Shown here piece by piece: positions 13,201 through 24,774 of a stretch of DNA of 64,000 bases. Location: NCBI GenBank assembly GCA_027943335.1, contig BSBK01002058.1:62001-126000 (forward strand), written 5' to 3'. Numbering within the stretch: position 1 is the stretch's first letter; each line of letters starts with the position of its first letter. The translations under genes were made by a program, and so were the position numbers. The notes beneath the pieces were generated by a model. The model made no database searches and was not told the DNA's origin. It saw only the letters and a program-made list of their open reading frames with translations. The DNA is from Chamaecyparis obtusa (Eukaryota > Streptophyta > Pinopsida > Cupressales > Cupressaceae).

Positions 13201-13475
13201 GAAAATCATTATTTGATTGGGAAATAACATTAGGAATTGAATTCATAATGAAATCCATACTATCCTCACTTACAACAAAGGAGACCATTGGGGCTAACAA
13301 ATTCTTGAAAAACAAAACCCCTTCAGCATGAATTTATTTAGTATTAGAAAGGCAAGAGCCCAAACTCGAAGATTTAATGCTAAAAATAGAAGAGGAAGCC
13401 ATTTTAATCTTGGTTGAAGAATGAAAAAACTTAGTTTTTTTATCCCCATCATTTAGCCAAAGTTCCCAAGACTTC
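10267..13475 (-). pseudogene. LINE (non-LTR retrotransposon) ORF2 remnant: reverse transcriptase, zf-RVT, RNase H
   Basis: The minus strand reads, with many stops and shifts, through a plant L1-type ORF2. It starts inside the region after the endonuclease (WLNDGDKKTKFFHSSTKIK) and goes on to the reverse transcriptase: FADFRPISLSNSIYNFF, QGGFVPSRDTSDGALIAHEV and HDMMKAYDKVNWVFL. Here the AYDKV aspartate is present. The FADD box reads NLFVDDPLLF. It continues with a thumb/connection part (MFGVKNIPLVSLKKLPLSKD, GGVGLFDI), a zf-RVT segment (VPPFSYVLCGMFDENVDHLF) and an RNase H-like end (IHVEGDSSFIINA, VHVYREGNALEDFL). ORF1 and endonuclease are absent, so it is 5'-truncated, as is common for LINEs. 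It is not functional. Confidence 0.85.
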
Positions 13476-13484
13476 TGTCTCTAG

Positions 13485-13646
13485 TAGATTTCCTCCCTGG
13501 AACATAGTAATTCACAATAGGATTACAGGGATTTCTACCTAGCAACCAAGTGAGGAGTTGATTTTTTTCTCCAATAGATTTCCTCCTTGGAACATAGTAA
13601 TTCACAATAGGATTACAACAATTTCTATCTAGCAACCAAGTGAGGA
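13485..13646. repeat. Tandem duplication, two units with 90-bp period
   Basis: TAGATTTCCTCC-TGGAACAT begins at 13485 and again at 13575, followed by near-identical sequence down to AGCAACCAAGTGAGGA. It lies at the 5' edge of the LINE remnant and could mark a duplication around the breakpoint. Confidence 0.75.
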
Positions 13647-14458
13647 TTACCCGATTACCTCTACAGAAAGGAGCCGAAACCCACCACTAATGAAGAAGAG
13701 AAAGAAAATCATGTAGTTTAAAATCATGACATCATAAACCATTTGCACCCATAAATAAATAGTTCTTACATGAGTATATATTTTCTAGCTTAGTTATCTA
13801 TGCATATCTCTTCCTATCACTCTAATTCACCTCACCTCACCTAGCTCGATAGGCTTAGCTTATGTCACCTACTAGGATAGAAGCTAGTTACAATAATACA
13901 TAAACTTAATTTGTGTGGTCTCATGAAAGTATCATTTATTGTGTTAACAAGTAAATGAATAGGTTATCCATCATTGTTAGCAAGAGTAGCTTTAAATTAG
14001 AGTTGATTAGTATTATTTTTTCTACATGTAAAATACATAAGAAATGTCAAATACTCTTCACAAATAGATTCAAATAAGTGTTTGATGTGGCTAAACACAT
14101 TTCCTAAGATGCAAAAAGAACTTCATAACTAAACATTATTCATTCTTTTGCAAGGTGTACACAATCCTTTTCATACCATTCACTTACTATTTTTGAAACA
14201 ACCTCTCAATCTCCATTTTAAAATTCTTTCTTTCCATCCATGACCATGGTGGTTAATGACTCCCCAACCTATAATTATATGGTTGACATCTCTAATATAG
14301 GATTTGATCCCACCTACTTAAAATTTACTAGTTTCTTTATTTGAATTTATTGTCCCTTAGACTACGGTGAACTCTTCACTTAAAAATTTATTTTCATATT
14401 TACTCCACAAACCCTCAAAGGGTCCTTCTATTATGACTAAATAGTGCCTCATTTTTTC
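13647..14458. other. No gene recognised
   Basis: AT-rich sequence between the LINE edge and copy B of the large repeat. Because copy A starts at the window edge, part of this stretch might also belong to the repeat; that cannot be seen here. Confidence 0.4.
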
Positions 14459-17255
14459 ATATATATTCCTTTTAAGAAAAATATTTATGAGAATGGGTTT
14501 TGTAGTTGAACATGTTTCAATACTTCTAGTATTATTTGTCTCCGATGAAGTTATGTGAGGGTGGGCCCTAACCCATTATACATCTTAATTAAAACCATCG
14601 ATAAAAAAAGAAACCACATCTTAGAAAATAAGTGTACTTACCAATGAGGAGTTTATAAAAAAATTAGGATAATATAAGTAAAAACAAAAAGTTATGAAGA
14701 GAAAAACCAGGTAAAACTTAAAGAATGCCCCCTCCCCCTCCCCCCTCGGCTTCAGGAAAAAGCATAAAATCCTAGCAAATCCAACATTATTTTTGGGAGA
14801 AAATTTTCATATTAATGGCAAAAAAAATTTCAAATTAGGAAGAATAATAATTTGTATTTGTGATTTTTCTTTCCTACCATATGAAAATTCCATAAAATCT
14901 TGGTGAGTAATTCATTAATGTGGGGAAAAATATATAATTTATGAGGCAATTTTTATTATTTTTAAGGAAGAAATATATAATGTATGAGGCGAATATTTTT
15001 CCTACAATAAAACTTTTTAAATTTAATTGGCTAATCCTTTTCTATTTATGGGAAAATAAATATTTTATTGGTGATCTTATGCCAATAATACCACTAATAC
15101 CTATCAATAAATTAATAATACCACTTTTCAAAATTTGTGACTTGTCATTTGGGCCAATGCCAAATGGAAATAGATCACACATCTTAGTAATGAAAGATTG
15201 AGAGAATAATGCCTTTATTTGTTGTGAACTTTTGCATGATAGTATTGATAAGCACGATCACATCAACAAGTATCTAACATCCATATGACATCATTTTATA
15301 ATTTTAAATGTATTATTTGAGACTATTCTATGATTGTAGTTCGATGGTTGAAGTTTTATTTCAAACTAAAAGGCTAAACAAAACATAAATCTCCAACAAA
15401 TCTTTGGAATGGTGACACATATCAAACCTTAACCCCATGTGTTAACCTTGATCATCACTTACTATTGGTTAGTAGGTTATGTGGAGGGTTGATAATATTG
15501 CACGGTCATAAATTCCTAATCCACATTAAATAAATGTCTTTTCACTCTCATAGTGCATTCTCTATGTGCGAACCACTCAGTACTAATGATATTACCAATT
15601 TACCAATTTCACACACACATGCATTTATGGGAAAGATTTATAGAGAGATATGAAAGATTTAATAGGATATGAAGGACAAAGGAATTAATAGGGTTAGAGA
15701 AGGAATAACTAGGCTATTTATAGGGAGGTAGGTCCTTTTGTAAATGAGGCTATGAGGATGGTGTTGGGAAGGGATTTTCTATGAAATGAAAATAGACACT
15801 GATTCAACATGATCTAACATCTTAGTTTTTGGCATCTCTTATGGGCCTCAGAGGATACAAGGTGGATATGTTGATGGTATTGATCAAGGATTTCAAAGAG
15901 TAATTTATGGGGGATGACATTAATGTCTCTATCTTTGAAAAAATAGGGGTGGGTATCCCTTGGGAAAGTTAAATATGCAAGATTCTCTTGCTAGGCGAGA
16001 ATGTGGCCATACAACCTTTTCTCTTGGGCCTAGATGTTGGGCAGTTGAAGTACCATAGGAAACGGGCACTGATGGGAGGGATCTCCTCAACGTAATAGAG
16101 AACTTCGAGTGGCTTGATGAATTCTCACAATTAATCCTCTCTGGAGAATTCTAACTAGATGGAGCAGAAGATCCCTAGTGTTACCCATGGCCCGTCACCC
16201 CATGGTTTGGTGTTATGATTTCAACTGCTTAGGGTTTCCTTTTTTTTTTAATATAATCATACCACCACTTTTGGAATTTTTTGATATAGTCATTCCACTG
16301 GCACTGGTCCACTGCTAGTGACCAAGTAGTTTTTTTAATTGTTGGTACCTCATAGCCTCCATTTTGGTTTTAAAGTTTTGGAGGCACTTTGATAGTCGAC
16401 TACTGTAATTTTGTCAAAGAAATTATTGAAAAAATTTTAACTTCATTTAACTTTTCCTTTTTTGGACATGAAAAAAGATTTTGGTTTCATTTTTCTATGC
16501 TTAATAGAATCCAGTTTGTCAATGAAATGAGAAAAAATTGTGTGTAATAATTTATTTATGGACGGAATTGAAATTTCAAAGTAGTAGTGAGTTAATTATT
16601 TCTAAATCTAAAAATGAACCAAACAAATGTTTGATGTATCTGTGTGATTTTGTGAATAAACTAAATTTTAATTAATGAAAAATAAAATTTAAATTATTAT
16701 ATTATGAAAAGACCAAAATTTTGTGTATTAATTTATGTGTAAAAATAAAATTGCAATGCAGTACCAAGTAACGAGTTTATAATTTTAAATCTGAAAATGA
16801 ACCAAACAAATGTATGTGTGCGATTTTTTGAATCATTAACGAAATGAAATTGCAATACACTGTAGCAAAAAACATTAGTGTAACCCTAATTCTAATCTTA
16901 ACACTAACCTTAAATTATAAATTTTTATTAAATTTTAAAATTGGGCAAAATAGAATCTAATATAATAAATTATATCTCATATAAAGACTTTGAATTTATG
17001 TTCTTGACGCTCAATGTGGAATGCCAATTATAATAGAAATAATTAAAACGTGAACATGAACATTGATTTAAAATTATAGTTAAACATTTCTCAATATATT
17101 ATTAACTCTTAAATATTTATACTATTTACAAGGTTAAACATTTATATTGTATAATTAACATGGCTATTAACTCATTTATTTAAGTTTATATATGATTCAA
17201 CCAATGGGAAAATTTAGTGTCCAGTGACGTGGTCCCAAATTAGCAAAAATATTAT
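14459..17255. repeat. Large direct repeat, copy B
   Basis: Aligns with 1-3096 in direct orientation. Compared with copy A it lacks the 210 bases of 1321-1530: the sequence jumps from CTATTTATAG straight to GGAGGTAGG. Both breakpoints in copy A are preceded by TAG, so a short-homology deletion is a simple explanation. The partly conserved reading frame around 15865-16130 has stops in every frame. Right of 17255 the two copies no longer match. Confidence 0.8.
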
Positions 17256-18060
17256 TAATATTTATTATAATGGGACCCACAACAATTGACAGTGACAATA
17301 GAATAGATATCTATTCTTGATGACCATTGGATGAGCAAAGATAAATGACCTAAGGTGTATTTCAAGCCGAAGGTGGAAATGATGAACATTCTCTCCAACC
17401 TTCCTCTGGAAATGACACACATGTCAATGTCAATGAACATTCACTTTAGCACTTACGAGAGTTAATTATGTATAGTTAAATGTAGATTTTGACTTTACAT
17501 GCTTAAACACTTATATTGTTTAATTAACATGGTACTTATTTATTTATGTATGATAAATTATAAAGGGAACCATGACGAGTGATAGTGAAAATGGATACCG
17601 TTGTCCATTGGATGAGCACATATCAATGGTTAAAAGTGTATTCTAGGATGAATGTGGGAATGATAATCATTTTTGCAACCTTCCTTCAAAAATGAGACAT
17701 GTGCCATTGAGCATCCACTTACCATATTTAATTATGTATTGTTCAATTATATAGAGTTTAAATTTATAAATTACATGGTTAAACATGGTTATTTTTTAAT
17801 TAACATGGTACTTATTAACTTATTTATTTATATATGATAAATTATAGTGGACTATGACACCCACAACAAGTCAACGACAATGGATACCATCATTCATTAG
17901 ATAGACATAGATCAATGGCCTAAGGTGTATTTTGTACCAAATGTGGGAATGATAACCATTTTTGGAAACTTAAACATGAAACAAGACACATGGAATTGAG
18001 CGTTGTCCGACCAAAAGGCATGAATGATAACCATTTAACTAAGTATATTTAAATTTTAAA
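17256..18060. repeat. Tandem repeat, about three units of ~280-370 bp
   Basis: Each unit has the parts TGACAATGGATACC or similar, a CATTGGATGAGCA-type block, AAGGTGTATT, GGGAATGATAACCATTTT, CAACCTTCCTTC, and then an AT-rich end containing TTAATTAACATGGTACTTATT and ATGATAAATTATA. The AT-rich end recurs near 17146, 17516 and 17793. The same end motif closes both copies of the large repeat (about 2979 and 17146), so the array may have grown from its 3' end. Confidence 0.7.
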
Positions 18061-18657
18061 TTTGATTAAACATTTAATTAAGTGTAATAAACATTTAACT
18101 AAGTGTAATAAGTTCCATTTTAGGTAGAAGTTGTAAAGGATTTTAAAAGTCTTCAAGAAAATTCTAGAAAAGGGACACATGTCAGATGTCAGTCTTCAGA
18201 AAGAAGAAATAAACTTATTATCTTGAGGCTATGAATAGTAATTATAAATTAATAATAATCTATAAAATTCTAACATGATTGTACAAATTTTTCTCTTTAG
18301 GTTTTGAAATTTTTGAGGGTTTTGAGATTAAGGTTTTGAGATTAAGGTTTTGAGTTATAGCTCATATTGGAGATTCAGAAATGACTTCTACATTGAGGAT
18401 GCAATAGAATCTATTCATAAATGACTTCTACATTGAGGAATGCAATAGAGTTTGTCTACGCCAGTCCTCTCAAATAGAAATTCTGTGTAAAATCAAGAAC
18501 ACCTAAATCCCATGTTTTTTTTAAATTTTGAATATCATGAGTCATTGTTTACCATTTAGATTGTAGATCTAGAATTATGGGTTCAACTTTTGGGTTAGCA
18601 TTTTTAGGGTTATTTTTGTAGCATTATTTTGAACCATTAATAGTAGTAGTACCAGTG
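18061..18657. repeat. Leader stretch with small tandem repeats
   Basis: GGTTTTGAGATTAA is repeated about two and a half times at 18318-18355, and a ~40-bp unit with ATGACTTCTACATTGAGGA occurs twice (about 18379-18455). No protein is recognised. It lies just upstream of the decayed long gene and could be its untranslated leader. Confidence 0.45.
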
Positions 18658-21600
18658 ATGGGGAACTTGAAAACTACCACTAGAGAAAAATCAAAAGTGA
18701 AAGAAAAAATATAATTCAACAAACTGGTTAAAACAACAGGTTTCACTTATGAATACCATGATATTTATGATCTTGTTATCAATGGTGATAGCAAAATTAT
18801 AGATATTAGATATGCATTGTCTAATAAGTTGATAAATCTAGATAGGGAAAAATTTAATGTTGAAAACAAAATGTTCATGGAATAGAAAAATATATTGCAT
18901 TGTGGGATATTGGTTTGGGATGCATAATGTTTCCTAAAGTATTCTCTTACCTAGAAATTGTCGTGGTATGCGCCCTAAATTATGATCAAGATAGAAAGGC
19001 AATTGTGAATAAAAATACACAACAAGAAATTTTATCCATAACGGAGCAAGAATTTGTTTATTTATTGGACCTAGGGTTTGAAGAACAAAATTCAAATATC
19101 CACATTGATCTAGGAAACTTGGAATTCTAAAGATTCATTTATCAAAAGTCTAATAGTGTGTGGTGCTTGATTAGATCACAATCATAAGTATCCTTATGAT
19201 TTTTATATGTTTGTGCCATGGGGTTAGAATACTATTCCATGCTAACATTTTGTCTAGGATTGGAAACTAATAGGGAGGTAGGTCCCAGTGTTCTTCAAAT
19301 GGTTTTTCATATCCATTGTCAAGGTGAACTAGTAAGATATAATTTTGTTGATCATGTTGTTCAATCCATGAAAATAAAATTAGTAATGATTAAAAGTGGT
19401 TCATGTAAAACATTTAGGTTTACAGCATACTTGTGCTATCTTCTTTTAGAAAAGTATCATGTAATATTCTAGACCAACAATCTTTAGATTGAGGTCTATA
19501 AGATTGATGAGAAGAATCAGAACAAAACAATGTTTCATTATATGAATGGAAACCTAAGATAAAGATGAATGATAATAGAAAGAAATAATACTATTTTATA
19601 CACTAATTTTTGGGACAAATGTATCATGAAATTATAAGCACTCCAATTCCTAGACTGATTTTTCCTTGTAGAGATTGCATTCAACTAGGAAGTACAATAC
19701 AATTGGCTAACTAGTTCTTCATGGAAGAAAACACTACTGTTAAGGGTTTACAGATCAACAATACAACCCCACAAACTTCTAATACATGTGATAGAGAGGA
19801 TATTTGTATTGCAATATGTACAACAGATGCAAAGCACAGATGAACTCTTTCGTGCTCAGGAAAAGAAGTCCATATTTATTTCCTTTCCTTTCTCATATGG
19901 AGGGTTCACATTTGACAAAAAAGTATTTAGTGTGGCACATGATTTTTTGACAATTTTTAGCTTTGATGTTGACAATTACTGACAATATGATCCAATCAAC
20001 GTCATTAGAAAAAGGCTTGTAGAGAATAGGAACTCCGCCAACAAAATTTCAACATGAAAGTAAACCATTGCTAGAAAAGTTTATAAACCTAGACTCCTAG
20101 GATGAGGTAAAAAAAGAGATGGAGAAATATGTTGCTAACAATAATATTTCAATAGAGGAATTTTCATCACAAATTATGGCATTGCACACACAGAGAACAA
20201 TAGAGTAGGTCAGGACATCCTATAATTTCTACCAAAAATTTGCTAATCCATCTAATAAAGTTATTCCACAAAATTTAGTTCAACAATGTAAAGATAAAAA
20301 TTGGCGTCAAAGAAAAATTACTTATTTTTAGATTATGCAAAAAAATCTTGATGAAAAAAAGACCTATGGAGATCTTTATGAAATCAGAGAGGATGAAGAG
20401 TTTAGAAAATTGTGGAATATGGAGCATCTCACTAGAGCATATGAGAGTAGTGATATTGAAGATAATGATCATAAGGTTAATTCTGATCCAACAACCACTC
20501 CAACATCTACTAAAGTTAGTACAAATTTGAGTGGAATCGATGAGTTTATGAAAGAAAAATATAGCGCAGGGTATCCATTTTAGAAAAAATGGGTTTTAGA
20601 GGTCGTGGTGGTTTGGGTCCCAGAGGAGAAGGTCATTGGTTTCTAATTGAGACAACATTTCCACCAAAACGTAGTCACAAACCAGTCCTTGGAGTTGAAT
20701 CCTTAGATTCATCATACATAGGTACTACTCAGTCTCATACCCTTGCAACTTCATTTTTTAGATATTCAAGCTCAAATCAACCTTTAGTAAACACTCAGAT
20801 TCAATAAGAATCACTAACATAACACGATATTCCTATTATTCATGAATCAAGTGCCACTTACACTAATGGGGAATCTGGAGATAGTATTCCTATTAGTGTT
20901 CAATCAAGTGACACTGGTAATGGTGGGGATGACATGGGTACTAATACTAGTTGTCCTGATCAAGTGCAGTTTCAACAACAACTACAAGATATCTCTCACA
21001 AAAGGCCAATGGTAGTATATACTATACAAAATCCCAGTTATCAAGAATTATAAAGAATAAAAAGGTTATGACAATCCAAACAATGCCAATGGTGAGTAAA
21101 ATTTCAACTATATGAATTGCCACTCCAAATCTTTTGGTTGTAGCTTCACAAGAAAACCCTCAAAATAGTCAAAAAACTCCACTTTCCAATGAAAGTAGGA
21201 TATGATTAGGATTAGGTGTTTATAATCCTCAAAATCCATTAGTTATAACCACATGGATAGGTGGAGGCACATAGATCACGCAAGAGCTATTTCACCTTTC
21301 AAACATTCAATTGCCTCAGCAACCCCAGATTTTTGTTACAATGATTTTGTTAATAATTTTTCACAAGCAATAAATATGAATAGACAAAATAAGAAGATAT
21401 TGAAGAGGGAAGTAGTTGTTTTATCTCGTGATGAAGAACCTCCATCAAACAAGGTATTTCCCATATATGACCCAAACAAAGAAATGATAAAGTTCATGGT
21501 TGTTATGCCCCCAGCTAAAGATAATAATCCAACAGAAAGTCATAGAGATCCCTCTAAATTTCACATCAGCACCCTCCAAATGGATTTTTCCAAGTATAAA

Positions 21601-22770
21601 AATGTGGACAAAATCAATGTGTCAAAAAAGACCAACCAATTGATCTATATTTCATTGCTCAAGGTGGAGAGAGAGAAAAGTAAGATTGATAAAATAATAT
21701 AAAACTTATAGACAGACCTGGAAAATGAAAGAGAAAAGAGGAAAGCAACAGATACCAAGTGCAATGAATTACATAAAAGTATAAAATATTTTGCCTCTAG
21801 AGAAGAAATCGAAGAGAACGAATAGATGGGGGCACAAGTGAAGGAATTGAGAGAAAAATTAGATGAAAGTAATGAAAAACTTGATGATGAAAAATAAACT
21901 TCAAAAAGATTATACAAAACCCTGTAGTCTACTGATGTGGCAAAAAAAAAACTTGAAAGAAGTTTGAGGATGAGAAAGAAAAATAAAAATAGTTGGAAGA
22001 GAAAAAAGAGGATTTAAGAAAACATAGTGAACACCAGTTGTTAGAATTGAGAGAAGAGATACAGAAGGAAAATACTACAATTAAAAAATCCAAATAAATC
22101 TTTAATGAGAAAGTAAAAAATACAGTAAAGCATATAAAACAAGACATTTGGGGATAAATAATGCAGAGGAGTGAGAGGTTGTATGAATGGTTTTAATTGA
22201 ATGATAGTTTGAGAGATTTTTTTGGGAAGCTCAAAGATCACATTTTCAAGAATAGATTTCCTTTATTTAAAAGAGGATATTGCACAATAGATTTTGTAAG
22301 AATTCTACACTAGTGACATCCATTTAGCATCCAAGAGAATTAGCAACCACATTCCTTCCTCGGTATGGGCATCATCTATCATTCATAAATATGAGAAACT
22401 AAGGGAAGGACATGAAATTTTGAAGAAAGCTGAGAAAAAGATCAATAAGCATAATGAAAAGACAATCAAATTGTTAAATGTTGGTTTTCTAAAATTTTTT
22501 GAGACATCAATGAAATTCATTGGAAGAGAAGCTTTCAAAAAAATGATGGAGGAAAAAATGAATTATGAATTAGAAAACCTTCCTAAGGATGCATCTCATC
22601 ATAGATTTATGAATTACATCAAATCACTGACAACTTTGACTGTAGTATTAGATGAAACAATGGTTTCAATTCAATCTTCCAAATATCCATTGCTAACTAA
22701 GTTGCAAGTGACTCACCATACATTAACACAAATTGAACTTCCACTAGACGTAGAGCGGAGAAAACTATAG
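18658..22770 (+). pseudogene. Long decayed gene with G-patch-like motif and coiled-coil C-terminus (repetitive gag-like family suspected)
   Basis: Overlapping plus-strand frames from ATG 18658 to a stop near 22770 read as one protein of about 1,200-1,370 residues broken by stops and frame changes. Parts in order: an N-terminal domain (FNKLVKTTGFTYEYHDIYDL; NTQQEILSITEQEFVYLLDL), a middle domain (SGSCKTFRFTAYLCYLLLEK; FPFSYGGFTFDKKVF), and an acidic linker. Then comes GFRGRGGLGPRGEG at 20592-20633, which has the glycine spacing of a G-patch (an RNA-binding motif). A long Glu/Lys-rich coiled coil follows (about 21640-22500), and a C-terminal block (NIM-type MNYELENLPKDASHHRFMNY). A shift just before the G-patch falls in an A6 run. 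I do not recognise the family; its repeats elsewhere in the genome would decide whether it is a retroelement gag-like gene or a host gene. Confidence 0.5.
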
Positions 22771-23147
22771 AAACTATCACAAACATCTCATTAATCATAG
22801 TATGTAAAATTAATTTCAAGGTTATATGCTATAATGCTATTCTCGATATTTAATTTTTCATCACTTGAATTAATTTTTTAGTTAGAAATCCTTTTTCTGA
22901 ACAAGAAAAATATAGCAATTGCTAATTTTCTGATCCTTCCTATGATGGTCATGGATACATTCATAATTGTATAATTGTACTGAGGTTGTGATACTAATTT
23001 TGATGTTGAGTCTTAAACTCTTCATATCTTACAAATCGACCTGAAGTTGTTGTTTCTCCCTTGTTTCTATAAAAGGGAATTCAAGGTCATTTTCTAAGGG
23101 TATCATATGGCTATACTTTGAAAGAATTAATGAAAATATCAACATGT
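22771..23147. other. No gene recognised
   Basis: Short AT-rich spacer between the decayed long gene and the left target-site copy of the next element. Nothing else is seen. Confidence 0.4.
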
Positions 23148-23151
23148 CTAA

Positions 23152-24297
23152 GGGTAAAAGCACAATAATTTGTCACCCTTTTACAAAGGAAGAGGCTAAC
23201 AACACAAAAATTGAAAAACTTCAAGGGCATAAAAGTCACATTTCTATTGAGAATTTGAAGATGATATAAACTGATGAAATGTGTAAAATAGGATGAATTT
23301 TATGCCTATAATTTAAAAAAATTAATTTGAGCAAAAATTAATATGTTTTTTTAATTTTTTAGCTCTATTTTTCATATCCTAAAAATACTACAAATAAGAG
23401 AGTTCACTTCCCGTCAAATCATTATAAGGAAAACATTTTTTTTCCCTCCAATTTCAGAATATGTTTTAGATGACATGTATATCTAGTGCAACAAAAAAGA
23501 AAGAAGTTTTTTTGATATATAGTTTACCCGTTATAAGTATTGAAAGTCGACCTTACCTGAAATCAACAATTTTTGTTTCCTGTCACTTGTACCCTATCAA
23601 AACTATACCAAAAACCAAATAAATTATATATTCTTGAAGAGGACTCTCTCCTCTAGTGCTGTATATAATTTAAAAAAATTTCTGAATTGATTTAGTATTT
23701 TTCTATATTTTCCGAATCAACGTCTTCTCAAAGTTTAATATACCTACATGTAGTTTTTAGCAAATTTGTTTAATGTTTTGTAGATGAAACAATATAAAAT
23801 TTATATGACCAGAATCATACTTCCGAGATCTAGAAAAGGGTACTTTTAGTTTTTTAACATTTTCTATTTTGATCTAAGAAAGGAACAACAGATGTGCAAA
23901 ATTCTAATTTTTTTGTGTTTTTGGTGGTTTGGCTGCCAACATGGCATGCCACCTAAGTAGACTCGGCTGAGTCCAACTGGGCCGAGTCTGATTGGGCCGA
24001 GTCCGACTCGGCCGAGTCCCCTTAGGGGTCCGCCCCACTCAAATAGCCTAATAGTGTGCAAATGAGTGGTTTGTGATATTTTTTTATATTAAAAATATTA
24101 TTTAGACTCAGTTGAGTCCTACTCAGCCGAGTACCACTTGGCCCAGTCCAATGGGCTACATAGATGACATTCAGCACCGCGTGGTGCCTACGTGTACTGG
24201 GCCACGTTAGACTTGGCCGAGTCTAACTCGACCGAGTTTAACTGGGCCGAGTGATTTGAGTTAGCCCAAAAGGTGACACTCGATTGTGCTTTTACCC
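23152..24297. mobile_element. Non-autonomous TIR DNA transposon (1,146 bp) with internal palindrome array
   Basis: GGGTAAAAGCACAAT at 23152-23166 is the exact inverse complement of ATTGTGCTTTTACCC at 24283-24297. Similarity continues inward as TGTCACC-TTTT on both sides, giving imperfect terminal inverted repeats of about 31 bp. The element is flanked by CTAA on both sides (23148-23151 and 24298-24301), which reads as a target-site duplication. If the real duplication is TAA, PIF/Harbinger would fit, as would the GGG/CCC ends; with four bases the superfamily is open. It has no transposase frame, so it would depend on an enzyme from elsewhere. The right part is GC-rich and carries the near-palindrome array. 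Confidence 0.75.
23960..24255. repeat. Array of ~15-bp near-palindromic units (ACTCGGCCGAGTC-type)
   Basis: Three clusters (23960-24020, 24104-24150, 24196-24252) hold about ten units close to ACTCGGCCGAGTCYR at 15-16 bp spacing. Each unit is itself nearly self-complementary, so clusters can fold into hairpins on either strand. Most deviations are C/T or G/A changes. The array lies inside the TIR element and resembles the subterminal repeat arrays that transposases bind in CACTA and hAT elements; that role is inferred. Confidence 0.75.
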
Positions 24298-24774
24298 CTA
24301 AATAAACATCAATCTATCAATATTAAATAAACACATTATACTATTTTTGTATTTGAAAATAGAAAGTTGAAAAATGCAATTAGAAATCAATATTCATTTC
24401 TTGCAAAAGTTGATAGACGCATAAAATATCATCAAGTTATCAACCACAATATTACAATAATATGTTTTTATAATATGAAGGATGAGATACATTTAAAAGA
24501 TTAATAAATACCTAGGAACTAATCAATTCTAGTACTAAATATCTTAAAGTTGTCATTCCTCCTAAACAAATTTAGACATTCCTTGCTTCTTGTCTATATT
24601 ACTATGAATACCTCCATTGAAATGCATCTCAATGCTACCAATACATGAGTCAATTTTCCCAGTGGTATTTTGGTTTGGCGTGTTGCCCAAACTTCTTCTT
24701 TCTCTTGTGGACCTCCATATTTTTAATGCTCAATCGTATGGAAAAGTGTTGACTTCATATATAGATATATAAAT

